From NCBI GenBank assembly GCA_027023165.1, contig JALVWX010000242.1:1-6254 (forward strand): a stretch of 6,254 nucleotides of DNA, read 5' to 3'. Positions 1 to 6,254 of this stretch are shown piece by piece (positions within the stretch are counted from its first letter, which is position 1; each line of letters opens with the position of its first letter). The position numbers were made by a program, and so were the translations under genes. Below the pieces are notes generated by a model. That model was not told where the DNA came from and did not search any database. It was given only the letters and a program-made list of their open reading frames with translations. This DNA comes from Thermococcus sp. Lineage in GTDB: Archaea > Methanobacteriota_B > Thermococci > Thermococcales > Thermococcaceae.

Positions 1-962
1 GAATGGCCAAGAAGACGAGGAGGAACACCGTAAAGCGCTTCCTCATCGGCGAGTTCTCGCGCATAAGCGACAAGAAGGTCGACGAGCTGATCGAGTACAT
101 AGCCGCTTTGAGGCTCATAAAGACCGAGAAGGACAAGGCCGTCCAGGAGCAGCTCTACGAGAGGCTCGCCAAGGGCGAGGTTAAAGCGGTTCTCCGCTCG
201 TTTAAGGGGTACACCAAGGTCGTCAAGCGGGTCGCCAAGATTATGGAGAAGCCGCCGGAGAAGCTCACCTGGGCGGAGGCGGAGGAGATAGTTGAGGCCT
301 TCAAGTACATGAAGTTCCTCGCTCCGCCGACCCACGGCCTCAGGCCGATAGGCGAGGAGAACATTGAGAAGGGCCTTAAGGGAATCCTCAAGCCGGAGTT
401 CGTCACAGCCGTAACCAGACCGCCCAAGGTCTACTCCGGTGGAATCCCCTTCCAGGTGGAGGTGGGTTTGGCCTACGGCGGAGAGATTCCCTCGGGCTTC
501 GAGCTTCTGCGCTACGCGAACCGCGTTCCGCTCCTCTTCGACGCCGGCTCGTGTGTCACCACATTGGCGGCACGTTCCGTCGACTGGAAGCGCTACAAAG
601 TCGATGACCTCGAGAGGGCACCCCTTGTCCTCATGATAAACGTCATCAGCGTCCACGTGCCCTACACCGGAACCGGAAAGCAGAGCATAGCCAACGTCGA
701 GGAGATACACAGCGAGATTCGCCTGGCCATAATGGACGCGGCGAGGAGGTTGCAGACCTACCTCAGCGGAAAGCACAGGAAGATGGCCCAGGTGAAGAGG
801 CGGAAGACCTTTGAGAAGTACATCCCCGAGATAGCGAGGGCGTTGAGCATCCTGACCGGTGAACCGGAGGAGAAGGTAGCCGAGTACTTCATAACCTACG
901 TGGAGAACCACTTCGCGGCAAGGGAGGAGGCGAAGACTAAGGAGGTGAGCGAGAATGCCTAA
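1..962 (+). CDS. top6B: DNA topoisomerase VI subunit B, 3' part (5' end outside window)
   Basis: This is the C-terminal 319 or so residues of the ATPase subunit of type IIB topoisomerase VI, which with subunit A forms an A2B2 enzyme that passes one duplex through a double-strand break to relax and decatenate DNA. The reading frame is open from the window edge. The ATG at 3 is taken as an internal Met because the GHKL ATPase domain, always N-terminal in this family, is absent. Visible residues (numbered from that Met) are an H2TH-like helical part (about 10-117, with FSRIS at 18-22 and [12 protein letters not shown] at 108-119) and then the transducer domain, with [15 protein letters not shown] and a YANRVPLL stretch. 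The GTGKQSIA loop carries K226, matching the switch lysine that contacts the ATP gamma-phosphate. About 50 charged residues (about 32-85) sit where homologues I recall have a short loop. The tail is charged and probably flexible. The stop overlaps the subunit A start by 8 bases. Confidence 0.95.
   Translation, partial: MAKKTRRNTVKRFLIGEFSRISDKKVDELIEYIAALRLIKTEKDKAVQEQLYERLAKGEVKAVLRSFKGYTKVVKRVAKIMEKPPEKLTWAEAEEIVEAFKYMKFLAPPTHGLRPIGEENIEKGLKGILKPEFVTAVTRPPKVYSGGIPFQVEVGLAYGGEIPSGFELLRYANRVPLLFDAGSCVTTLAARSVDWKRYKVDDLERAPLVLMINVISVHVPYTGTGKQSIANVEEIHSEIRLAIMDAARRLQTYLSGKHRKMAQVKRRKTFEKYIPEIARALSILTGEPEEKVAEYFITYVENHFAAREEAKTKEVSENA
941..948 (+). promoter_or_regulatory. Strong ribosome binding site for top6A
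   Basis: GGAGGTGA is a near-perfect complement of the archaeal 16S rRNA 3' end and lies 6 bases before the ATG at 955. It sits inside the last codons of top6B. It fixes the subunit A start and implies that ribosomes finishing subunit B can feed subunit A, which suits a 1:1 complex. Confidence 0.85.
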
Positions 963-2115
963 AGGCAAGGCCATACACCGCGAGAAGCCCAAGGAGCGCT
1001 TCTCCTACGACCCCACCAAGGTCCTCAGCAAGCTCGAAGAGTACGGAAAGAGGATCCTCGAGGACGTGAAATCGGGAAAGAACCCCCACTTCGACATACC
1101 GATGCGCGGGCTGAACAACGTCTACTTCGACGAGAAGAGGCGCGTCATCAGGATGGGCGACAAGCTGTCCAGGAGGTACTTCCTCAACGTCGCCCACACG
1201 AGGAAGTTCATGCAGACGCTCCTATTAATGGCCTACGTCAAGAGGCTAGTGAGCGAGAGGAAGCACGCGAGCCTTCGTGAGGCCTACTACGCCAACAAGC
1301 ACACCATTCCCGGAACGAGGGAGAACACCTTTGAGGACCAGCGCGAGAGCGATCCGATTATAGAAGACCTCGAGAGGATGATGGGCGTCCTTCGTGAGGA
1401 GATGCACCTCACCGCGGACAGGCGCGGCTACATCTACGGCGACATAGTCATCCGCGACGGTGAGGACGAGTTCAACGCTGGAAAGCTCGGTATGGGCGGC
1501 TGGGCGGTTCCCGGAACCGTTGAACACCTCCAGTTCCCCGAGATAAACGTCGACTATGCCCTCGTCGTCGAGACGGCAGCTATGGCCGACCGTCTGATAG
1601 AGGAAAGGTTCGCCCAGAAGCAGAACGCCCTCATCATAGCGACGCAGGGCCAGGCATCGCGCGGCGTGAGGAGGCTCATCCACAGGCTCCACTACGAGGA
1701 AGGTCTTCCAATCATAGTCTTCACCGATGGAGACCCATACGGTTGGTACATCTACTCCACGATAAAGCAGGGTTCCATCAACCTCGCCTACCTCAGCGAC
1801 AAGCTGGCAACGCCCGAGGCGAAGTTCGTTGGAATGACGATGGACGACATCGAGCGCTATGGCCTGAAGAACGTCACTGAAAAGCTCAAGGGAATCCCGC
1901 CCAACAAGAAGGGAGGCCCAACGGGTGACTACAAGCGCATCATGGAGGAAATGGAGTATCCCTGGTTCCAGAACAAGGAGTGGCAGAGGCAGTTCAAGAT
2001 GGCCCTCAAAATGGGCGTCAGGATTGAGCAGCAGGCTTTAGCGAACAAGAGCCTTGAGTTCGTTGCCAAGAAGTACCTCCCCGAGAAGATAAACAACGGG
2101 GAGCTGCTGCCATGA
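955..2115 (+). CDS. top6A: DNA topoisomerase VI subunit A (Spo11-like)
   Basis: This is the catalytic DNA-cleaving subunit of topoisomerase VI, homologous to the meiotic break-making protein Spo11. At 386 residues it is the usual full length. The winged-helix (5Y-CAP-like) domain contains the SLREAYYAN motif at about 106-114. By alignment with the RDIFY motif of Spo11, Y112 (the second Tyr) should attack the phosphate and form the 5'-phosphotyrosyl link, with Y111 beside it. The C-terminal Toprim domain holds the metal-binding acidic residues: E206 in ALVVETAA and D258/D260 in FTDGDPYGW. The C-terminal part (about 285-386) is basic and has the expected family sequence around ERYGLK and WFQNKEWQ. 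The start is set by the GGAGGTGA site at 941-948 and the 8-base overlap with top6B. Its TGA overlaps the ATG of the next gene as ATGA. No key residue is missing. Confidence 0.98.
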   Translation: MPKGKAIHREKPKERFSYDPTKVLSKLEEYGKRILEDVKSGKNPHFDIPMRGLNNVYFDEKRRVIRMGDKLSRRYFLNVAHTRKFMQTLLLMAYVKRLVSERKHASLREAYYANKHTIPGTRENTFEDQRESDPIIEDLERMMGVLREEMHLTADRRGYIYGDIVIRDGEDEFNAGKLGMGGWAVPGTVEHLQFPEINVDYALVVETAAMADRLIEERFAQKQNALIIATQGQASRGVRRLIHRLHYEEGLPIIVFTDGDPYGWYIYSTIKQGSINLAYLSDKLATPEAKFVGMTMDDIERYGLKNVTEKLKGIPPNKKGGPTGDYKRIMEEMEYPWFQNKEWQRQFKMALKMGVRIEQQALANKSLEFVAKKYLPEKINNGELLP

Positions 2116-3359
2116 CGACGACCGAGGAGCTCGTCGCTCAGGTCAACAAGATACTGGACGATATCGGGATAGACATGGACGGGCTATTTGAGACTCTCCA
2201 CATCCCGTCCATTGCCTACCGCTTAAAGGAGAACCTCTCGCTCCTCGGTGAGCTTGAGGAAGACCTCTCAAAGCGCGTGGGGGAGGCAACTCCCTCCGCC
2301 GGTTTCTCCGACAGAAAGAACCGCGACCCCCACGTCCAGTGGATTTACCGGAAGAAGCGCAACAGGGTTCTCGCTTTGGAGCGCCTCCGCTCGGCGATAA
2401 CCGCCCACAGGATGGCTCTGGCTCTGATCTCGGCGGACTACACACTCTTCATGGGGAAGAAGCCGATAACCGTCAAAGAGCTGACGAGGGAGAACGCGGA
2501 GAGGGTTAAGGCCGTTCCCAATCCCGTCCAGCTCGGCCGCGTCGAGGTTCTCCCTCATCTGGCCTACTCTGGGGACGTTCTCAAGCTGCTCGCGAGGGAG
2601 AGCATAGCGGTCAGGGAGGCCTTCAAGGAGATAAAGAGCAGGCTCCGCGAGAAAGGAACTGTGAGAACGCGCGGGCTTAGGATAGAGGTGGAGTACTGGG
2701 AGAACAACAGGCTCAAGAAGGCGAGGCTCGACCTCCCTGCCGATGCCGACATCGAGGGGGAACTCAGAAAGCGCTACGGGAGGAGACTCCGCTGGAGGGT
2801 TCTGAGCTTCGTCAAGACTAAGGGCGTTCTGATAAACAACCACTACACGGTTGACAACCTCTCCCTGGCTTACGCAATCCTGGATCCAGAGAAAGGCGCC
2901 GAAAAGCTCGGCCTCGACCTGTTCCGCTACTACTTCCTCACGTCGAGCAACGACAGGGAGAACCTCGGCCTCTACCCGGATATAAGGCTCTGCATCGACT
3001 GCCACTACTCAATCTTCGACCTCCCCTTCAGGAACGAGCCGGGCTTTAGGATCGGTCACGGCAGCATACTGGTCATGCGGAAGTGCGAGATGGAGGAGGC
3101 ACTTGTAGGAAGGAGAAAGGAGATCTCCAGCATCCCCAACCATCTCCTCGGCGGCGTTCTGCTCTACGGAATGAGCGCCTACGATGAGGAGGGGGTGGCC
3201 GAGATACTGGGCATAGACCGCGACGAGCTTGTCGACGCGATAAAGAAGTTTGTCATCTCGGGCCTTCACAAGACTCTGTTCGCGGACACGAAGAAGTTTG
3301 AGAAGTTCATGCCGAAGAGCGACAGGGCGAAGCAGTTCCTTACCCTCCTTCAGGGGTGA
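2112..3359 (+). CDS. Archaeal protein of unknown function, DUF530-like
   Basis: This 415-residue soluble protein has no signal peptide or membrane segment. I recognise it as probably belonging to the archaeal family DUF530; its function is not known to me. The N-terminal third (about 1-130) is helical and highly charged, with [17 protein letters not shown] near its middle. A beta-rich part follows (about 175-245), including [19 protein letters not shown] cysteine pair, C294-x2-C297 followed by H298 (LCIDCHYS), and a later C325 (MRKCEME) could form a metal site, but a complete second pair is not seen. The C-terminus has a helix-turn-helix-like stretch (about 358-390) containing [16 protein letters not shown] and a basic tail. 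The start overlaps the top6A stop by 4 bases (ATGA), with a modest GGGGAG at 2098-2103, so translation is probably coupled. The context suggests a role linked to DNA topology or replication, but that is inference only. Confidence 0.75.
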   Translation: MTTTEELVAQVNKILDDIGIDMDGLFETLHIPSIAYRLKENLSLLGELEEDLSKRVGEATPSAGFSDRKNRDPHVQWIYRKKRNRVLALERLRSAITAHRMALALISADYTLFMGKKPITVKELTRENAERVKAVPNPVQLGRVEVLPHLAYSGDVLKLLARESIAVREAFKEIKSRLREKGTVRTRGLRIEVEYWENNRLKKARLDLPADADIEGELRKRYGRRLRWRVLSFVKTKGVLINNHYTVDNLSLAYAILDPEKGAEKLGLDLFRYYFLTSSNDRENLGLYPDIRLCIDCHYSIFDLPFRNEPGFRIGHGSILVMRKCEMEEALVGRRKEISSIPNHLLGGVLLYGMSAYDEEGVAEILGIDRDELVDAIKKFVISGLHKTLFADTKKFEKFMPKSDRAKQFLTLLQG

Positions 3360-3360
3360 T
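3353..3360 (+). promoter_or_regulatory. Ribosome binding site that contains the upstream stop codon
   Basis: GGGGTGAT lies 3 bases before the ATG at 3364 and includes the TGA (3357-3359) that ends the DUF530-like gene. It supports the start at 3364 over an earlier ATG at 3250 that lies inside the upstream gene, and it suggests termination-reinitiation coupling. Confidence 0.7.
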
Positions 3361-3363
3361 CCC

Positions 3364-3786
3364 ATGCGGGTGGAGGTGAAAGCGCGGAACAACGCGGAGC
3401 TCATCAGAAAGCTTCGTGAGAGCCTCACCGACGAGGTCACAGAGGTTTACATCAACCTCCGCCCCACGAAGGAGATACTCGTTAGAATCCTCGAGAACGC
3501 CCCGAACGTGAGGAGAATCTCCTGCCCCCCGAGCCTCTACCCAAAGGTCTCCAAGAAGGTGATAGCGGCCCTCGCCCAGATGGGAATCGAGCTGGTTCCC
3601 GAGAGCTATCCCCGCGGAAGACCGAGGAAATACGACGAGAAGACCGTGAAACGGGTCAGGGAGCTTATCTCCGATGGAGTTCCCGCCAAGGAGGTCAGCG
3701 ACAGGCTCGGAATTCCCCTGCGGACTGTCTACTACATGGTCAAGTGCGGGGAGAAAGGGGGCGAGGAAATGACTGGGCGTTTTTGA
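3364..3786 (+). CDS. DUF1699-like protein with C-terminal resolvase-type HTH
   Basis: A 140-residue protein in two parts. Residues 1 to about 80 resemble the archaeal DUF1699 family, small conserved proteins of unknown function known from methanogens. Shared traits are a VYINLRPTKEIL strand-helix, a PNVRRISCPPSLYPKVSKK segment and a following helix ending in MGIELV. Residues 83-90 are PRGRPRKY, which fits both the GRPRK linker of serine-recombinase DNA-binding domains and an AT-hook core. Residues about 91-127 form a helix-turn-helix of the Hin/resolvase type, with GVPAKEVSDRLGIP and RTVYYMVK as recognition region. No recombinase catalytic domain is present, so it is unlikely to recombine DNA; a DNA-binding regulator or architectural protein is more likely. 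The 3364 start fits its ribosome binding site and removes 38 non-homologous residues read out of frame from the upstream gene. It is the last gene of the topoisomerase VI run. Confidence 0.8.
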   Translation: MRVEVKARNNAELIRKLRESLTDEVTEVYINLRPTKEILVRILENAPNVRRISCPPSLYPKVSKKVIAALAQMGIELVPESYPRGRPRKYDEKTVKRVRELISDGVPAKEVSDRLGIPLRTVYYMVKCGEKGGEEMTGRF

Positions 3787-3794
3787 CCGGCTAC

Positions 3795-3803
3795 CTTTAA
3801 AAG
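3795..3803 (+). promoter_or_regulatory. Candidate TATA box for mptA-HD unit
   Basis: CTTTAAAAG lies in the 59-base gap after the DUF1699-HTH gene. Initiation about 25 bases downstream would give a leader of roughly 20 bases carrying the ribosome binding site at 3833-3842. The preceding bases (GACCGGCTAC) are not the purine-rich BRE expected, so the promoter may be weak, and read-through from the topoisomerase genes is possible. Confidence 0.45.
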
Positions 3804-3832
3804 AGGAAGCCCGAACCGCTACCGGATGGAAA

Positions 3833-3842
3833 GGAGGGTGAT
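3833..3842 (+). promoter_or_regulatory. Ribosome binding site for mptA
   Basis: GGAGGGTGAT precedes the ATG at 3846. The GGAGG core leaves an 8-base spacing to that ATG but only 3 bases to the out-of-frame ATG at 3841, which supports 3846 as the true start. Confidence 0.8.
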
Positions 3843-3845
3843 GCA

Positions 3846-4652
3846 ATGCCGATATTCGAGACCCAGGAGGAGACTCCAGAAATCAGGGAGCGCCTTCACC
3901 GCGTCGGGATAACCAACCTCAGGGCAGTTGCCAAGATAAACTGGAAGGGGAGCGTTTACACGTTTCTCCCACTCTTCGAGGTCACCATCGACGTCCCGGA
4001 GGAGAAGAAGGGCATCCATATGAGCCGCCTCGTTGAGAGCATAACCGAGAGCATGAGCGAGGCCGTTGAGAGCGAGGTCCTTAAGGCTCACTCCTCCCTC
4101 GAGGAGCTTGGAAAGTGCGTCATAGAGCACCTTGAGAGGAAGCACCCCCACAGGCGCGCGGAGGTGTGGATCAGGACCCACCTCATAATCCCGAGGGAAA
4201 CCCCCTCGAGCGGGAAGACGAGCTACGAGCCTTACGACGTTGAGGTTGGAGTCATAAAGAACTACGACGGGAGCTTTGAGAAGGTTCTCCGTGTTAAGGT
4301 CATCGGAAACACCGTCTGCCCTCACGCGATGGCCAACAACAATGGGAAGACCCACATACAGCGCGCCGTTGGCGAGCTTGAAGTAAGGGCGCCCTTCGAC
4401 GAGGAGATACCCCTCGAGGACATGATAGACGTCGTTGAAAGCTCCTTCAGCAACCCGACCTACACGCTCCTCAAGACGGTCGACGAGAACGCGGTCGTGC
4501 AGGGCATGTTCGCCAACCCCAAGTTCGTCGAGGACGTTGCGAGGGAGATCTTCGCAAAGGCCAGGGAGCGCTTCCCGGGCAAAATCCGCGTTAAAGTGAT
4601 CAGCAACGAGAGCATACACAAGCACGACGTCATAGCCGAGACATGGAACTGA
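3846..4652 (+). CDS. mptA: GTP cyclohydrolase MptA (FolE2 / COG1469 family)
   Basis: This 268-residue cytosolic enzyme belongs to the MptA/FolE2 (GTP cyclohydrolase IV/IB) family. In methanogens MptA is Fe(II)-dependent and turns GTP into 7,8-dihydroneopterin 2',3'-cyclic phosphate, the first step to tetrahydromethanopterin-type pterins. Metal-ligand candidates are clear: C158 in the VCPHAM motif, H170 in KTHIQRA and H258 in SIHKHD. Their spacing (12 and 100 residues) nearly matches C147/H159/H246 of the gonococcal FolE2. E214 in TVDEN, or E198 before the NPTY segment, are candidates for the glutamate ligand. CPHA in place of the bacterial CPC is what I would expect of the archaeal MptA branch. 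Length and both termini look complete. It is 16 bases upstream of an HD phosphohydrolase with which it probably forms one transcript. The product could also feed pterin needs other than methanopterin; the actual end cofactor in this organism cannot be read from the window. Confidence 0.93.
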   Translation: MPIFETQEETPEIRERLHRVGITNLRAVAKINWKGSVYTFLPLFEVTIDVPEEKKGIHMSRLVESITESMSEAVESEVLKAHSSLEELGKCVIEHLERKHPHRRAEVWIRTHLIIPRETPSSGKTSYEPYDVEVGVIKNYDGSFEKVLRVKVIGNTVCPHAMANNNGKTHIQRAVGELEVRAPFDEEIPLEDMIDVVESSFSNPTYTLLKTVDENAVVQGMFANPKFVEDVAREIFAKARERFPGKIRVKVISNESIHKHDVIAETWN

Positions 4653-4659
4653 ACAGTCC

Positions 4660-4667
4660 GGTGGGAG
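4660..4667 (+). promoter_or_regulatory. Ribosome binding site for the HD phosphohydrolase gene
   Basis: GGTGGGAG lies directly before the ATG at 4669 in the 16-base gap after mptA. There is no room for a separate promoter in that gap, which supports co-transcription with mptA. Confidence 0.55.
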
Positions 4668-4668
4668 C

Positions 4669-5742
4669 ATGAAGCTCGTCCACGACCCCATACACGGCCA
4701 CATCGAGCTTGACGACTTCGCGGTTAGGCTGGTCGATACCCCGGAGTTTCAGCGTCTGAGGAGGATAACCCAGCTCGGTTTAGTTTACCTCGCCTACCCC
4801 TCCGCCAGACACACGCGCTTCGAGCACTCGCTGGGAACGTTCCACCTCGCGGAGAGGATACGCGCACACAACCCCGACATCGACGAGGGGGCCGTCTACG
4901 CGGCTCTCCTCCACGACCTCGGCCACTACCCTTTCTCCCACACCCTTGAGGCCCTCTACCCGAGGCATGAAGAAAACACCCTCTGGATCGTGGAGCACGG
5001 CGAAATCGGGGACGTTTTGGGGGAGCGCTTCTCAAGAAGGGAGTTCAAAAGGCTCCTCAAACACCCCCTCGTGAGCGGCGACATCGACGCTGACAGGATG
5101 GACTACCTTGTGAGGGACGCCTACTACACCGGCGTCGCCTTCGGCCTCGTCGACCTCGACAGGCTAATCAGAAACCTCCGCTGGGACGGGGAGGGGCTTA
5201 TAGTCGGGGAGAAGGGAACAATGGCCGCTCAGAATCTGCTCCTCGCGAGGAGCATGATGTACCCGGCCGTTTACCAGCACCACACCGTCAGGATAGCCGG
5301 TGCAATGCTCGTGAAGGCGGTCGAGCTTGAGGGGGTTTCCCTTGAAGACCTCAGACGGATGGACGAGGTTGACCTCCTGGCTAGGCTTAGGGGAAGTGAA
5401 AGGCCCGAAGTGAGGGAGCTGGTGGGGGCGATAGACGACAGGAGGCTCTACAAGCGAGTTCTCTACACGAGGGAGGATCCTGGAGAGGGGGCGGTTTCCA
5501 CCGTTAAGGAGCGGCTCGCGGTCGAGTTCGGACACCTCGTTCTCGTTGACTACCCACCTAAGCCGAAGTTCGAAGAACGGAACGCCTTCGTGGAGACCTG
5601 CGAAGGACTGAAAAGGCTCAGCGAGGTTTCCCCGCTGGTGCGCTCGCTGGTCGAGCTGAAGGACACGCACTGGCGCTGGGGGGTCTACGCGAGGGGCGAC
5701 GTTAAGGGTGCCGTGTTGAAGGCATTGGAAAAGCTTTTGTAA
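4669..5742 (+). CDS. HD-domain phosphohydrolase, SAMHD1/COG1078-like
   Basis: A 357-residue soluble metal-dependent phosphohydrolase. The N-terminus (DPIHGHIEL, then TPEFQRLRRITQLG) is the hallmark opening of the COG1078/SAMHD1 group. The full HD metal set is present: H53 in TRFEHS, H82-D83 in LLHDLGH and D142 in DIDADRMDY. Residues matching other SAMHD1 active-site positions are also there: H86, H91, H100 (RHEE), D140, Y146, D150 and the Y202-Q203-H204 motif. The C-terminal part keeps family features (RRLYKRVLY, VDYPPKPKF). Family members hydrolyse dNTPs to nucleoside and triphosphate, though substrates of archaeal ones are mostly untested. The N-terminal SAM domain and the regulatory regions of human SAMHD1 are absent, as in prokaryotic members. 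It lies just after mptA, so a role on the cyclic phosphate made by MptA is an alternative. The start is chosen because DPIHG begins at residue 6, as usual in the family. Confidence 0.92.
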   Translation: MKLVHDPIHGHIELDDFAVRLVDTPEFQRLRRITQLGLVYLAYPSARHTRFEHSLGTFHLAERIRAHNPDIDEGAVYAALLHDLGHYPFSHTLEALYPRHEENTLWIVEHGEIGDVLGERFSRREFKRLLKHPLVSGDIDADRMDYLVRDAYYTGVAFGLVDLDRLIRNLRWDGEGLIVGEKGTMAAQNLLLARSMMYPAVYQHHTVRIAGAMLVKAVELEGVSLEDLRRMDEVDLLARLRGSERPEVRELVGAIDDRRLYKRVLYTREDPGEGAVSTVKERLAVEFGHLVLVDYPPKPKFEERNAFVETCEGLKRLSEVSPLVRSLVELKDTHWRWGVYARGDVKGAVLKALEKLL

Positions 5743-5746
5743 ATCC

Positions 5747-5760
5747 AAAACCCTTAAGTA
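5747..5760 (+). promoter_or_regulatory. Possible secondary upstream promoter for EF-2
   Basis: AAAACCCTTAAGTA has an A-rich BRE-like part followed by a TATA-like CTTAAGTA, about 50 bases upstream of the main EF-2 TATA box. The match is mediocre and AT-rich stretches after stop codons are common, so this is only a weak candidate. Confidence 0.2.
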
Positions 5761-5797
5761 TTTTGAACGCATCCCCACAGCTCTCATTCTAACCCGG

Positions 5798-5811
5798 GAA
5801 AAGCTTTATAA
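5798..5811 (+). promoter_or_regulatory. BRE and TATA box of the EF-2 gene
   Basis: GGGAAAAG (purine-rich BRE) runs straight into CTTTATAA (TATA box, 5804-5811). Transcription should begin about 25 bases downstream, around 5831-5836, giving a leader of about 30 bases with the ribosome binding site. This is the best promoter in the window and fits a highly expressed translation factor gene. Confidence 0.8.
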
Positions 5812-5851
5812 CCGAACTTTTTAAGTTAAGCCGACAAGCTCATCAGAGGAT

Positions 5852-5858
5852 GGTGGTG
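5852..5858 (+). promoter_or_regulatory. Ribosome binding site for EF-2
   Basis: GGTGGTG, 4 bases before the ATG at 5863, preceded by GAGG at 5846-5849. The ATG at 5850 and the nearby GTGs are out of frame with EF-2, so 5863 is the start. Confidence 0.6.
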
Positions 5859-5862
5859 TGTT

Positions 5863-6254
5863 ATGGGAAGAAGGGAAGAGATGATTGCGAAGATTAAAGA
5901 GCTGATGACCCAGCCTGAGAGGATCAGGAACATGGGTATCGCCGCTCACATTGACCACGGTAAAACGACTCTGAGCGACAACCTGCTCGCTGGAGCGGGA
6001 ATGATAAGCGAGGAACTCGCTGGAAAGCAGCTCGTCCTCGACTTCGACGAGCAGGAGCAGGCGAGGGGAATCACCATCAACGCGGCCAACGTTTCGATGG
6101 TCCACAACTACGAGGGCCAGGACTACCTCATTAACCTGATTGATACGCCGGGTCACGTCGACTTTGGCGGTGACGTTACGAGGGCTATGCGTGCCATAGA
6201 CGGTGCGATTATCGTTGTTGACGCCGTCGAGGGCGTTATGCCCCAGACCGAGAC
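5863..6254 (+). CDS. fusA: Translation elongation factor EF-2, 5' part (runs off window)
   Basis: These are the first 130 codons of archaeal elongation factor 2, the ribosomal translocase GTPase, normally about 730 residues. The start [15 protein letters not shown] is that of the Thermococcales protein as I know it. The GTPase domain begins with the P-loop AHIDHGKT (28-35). The switch I RGITI (68-72) and the G3 motif DTPGH (94-98) follow. The G4 NKxD motif and the diphthamide-modified histidine of the C-terminal domain lie beyond the edge. It has its own BRE/TATA promoter and is therefore not part of the mptA-HD unit. The visible part shows no break or unusual residue. Confidence 0.98.
   Translation, partial: MGRREEMIAKIKELMTQPERIRNMGIAAHIDHGKTTLSDNLLAGAGMISEELAGKQLVLDFDEQEQARGITINAANVSMVHNYEGQDYLINLIDTPGHVDFGGDVTRAMRAIDGAIIVVDAVEGVMPQTE

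Noticed and set aside
3..5. ATG at 3 as the true start of a short topoisomerase VI-B
   Set aside because: The ATPase domain would be missing while the transducer and its switch lysine are kept; the window edge simply cuts the gene.
2268..3005. Minus-strand frame of 245 codons inside the DUF530-like gene
   Set aside because: The same shadow effect; low-complexity Glu/Val/Leu-rich composition and full overlap with a well-supported gene.
3250..3363. N-terminal extension of the DUF1699-HTH gene from the ATG at 3250
   Set aside because: It would be read out of frame inside the upstream gene, gives a Ser/Arg-rich sequence unlike the family, and lacks the good ribosome binding site found before 3364.
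3601..3765. Helix-turn-helix as the remnant of a serine recombinase or transposon
   Set aside because: The HTH is in frame with a conserved N-terminal domain, with no catalytic-domain remnant, inverted repeats or target duplication nearby.
3819..4703. Long open frame (294 codons) on the minus strand opposite mptA
   Set aside because: It is a codon-bias shadow: GC-rich genes leave the complementary frame open. The protein resembles no family, has no plausible ribosome binding site signal, and the + strand gene is certain.
5758..5765. TATTTTG after the HD gene as a terminator
   Set aside because: Only four T in a row and no hairpin; too weak to call.
5903..5918. C box-like TGATGA and D box-like CTGA, as in archaeal C/D guide RNAs
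   Set aside because: The spacing is far too short for a guide, and the bases encode the conserved EF-2 N-terminus.

Overview
The window looks like chromosomal DNA from a hyperthermophilic euryarchaeon of the order Thermococcales, most likely a GC-rich Thermococcus. The evidence is a start of elongation factor EF-2 that reads almost as the Pyrococcus/Thermococcus protein, a split topoisomerase VI, archaeal BRE/TATA promoters, Lys/Arg/Glu-rich proteins, GGAGGTGA-type ribosome binding sites and very tight gene packing. All six genes with usable boundaries, and the two cut by the window edges, lie on the + strand. No tRNA, rRNA, CRISPR, insertion sequence or integration scar was seen.

Region 1 (1-3786) is a run of four coupled genes. 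It starts inside topoisomerase VI subunit B (H2TH and transducer parts only; the ATPase domain lies upstream of the window). Complete topoisomerase VI subunit A follows with an 8-base overlap. Next is a 415-residue archaeal protein of unknown function (DUF530-like) with an ATGA overlap, then a 140-residue protein joining a DUF1699-like domain to a resolvase-type helix-turn-helix. The stop codon of the DUF530-like gene is embedded in the ribosome binding site of the last gene. The layout suggests that two uncharacterised proteins are made together with the type IIB topoisomerase.

Region 2 (3787-5742) is a two-gene unit with a candidate promoter of its own. It holds the GTP cyclohydrolase MptA (FolE2/COG1469 family), the first enzyme of archaeal pterin synthesis, and, 16 bases on, an HD-domain phosphohydrolase of the SAMHD1/COG1078 type with all its active-site residues intact. 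In methanogens the product of MptA is opened by an HD-family cyclic phosphodiesterase (MptB), so this pairing hints that the HD protein might do that job here, although its sequence looks like a dNTP triphosphohydrolase.

Region 3 (5743-6254) is a 120-base intergenic region with a clear BRE/TATA promoter, followed by the first 130 codons of EF-2, which runs off the window.

The gene calls are secure. The most interesting open points are the two unknown proteins in the topoisomerase VI operon, and the MptA-HD pair.
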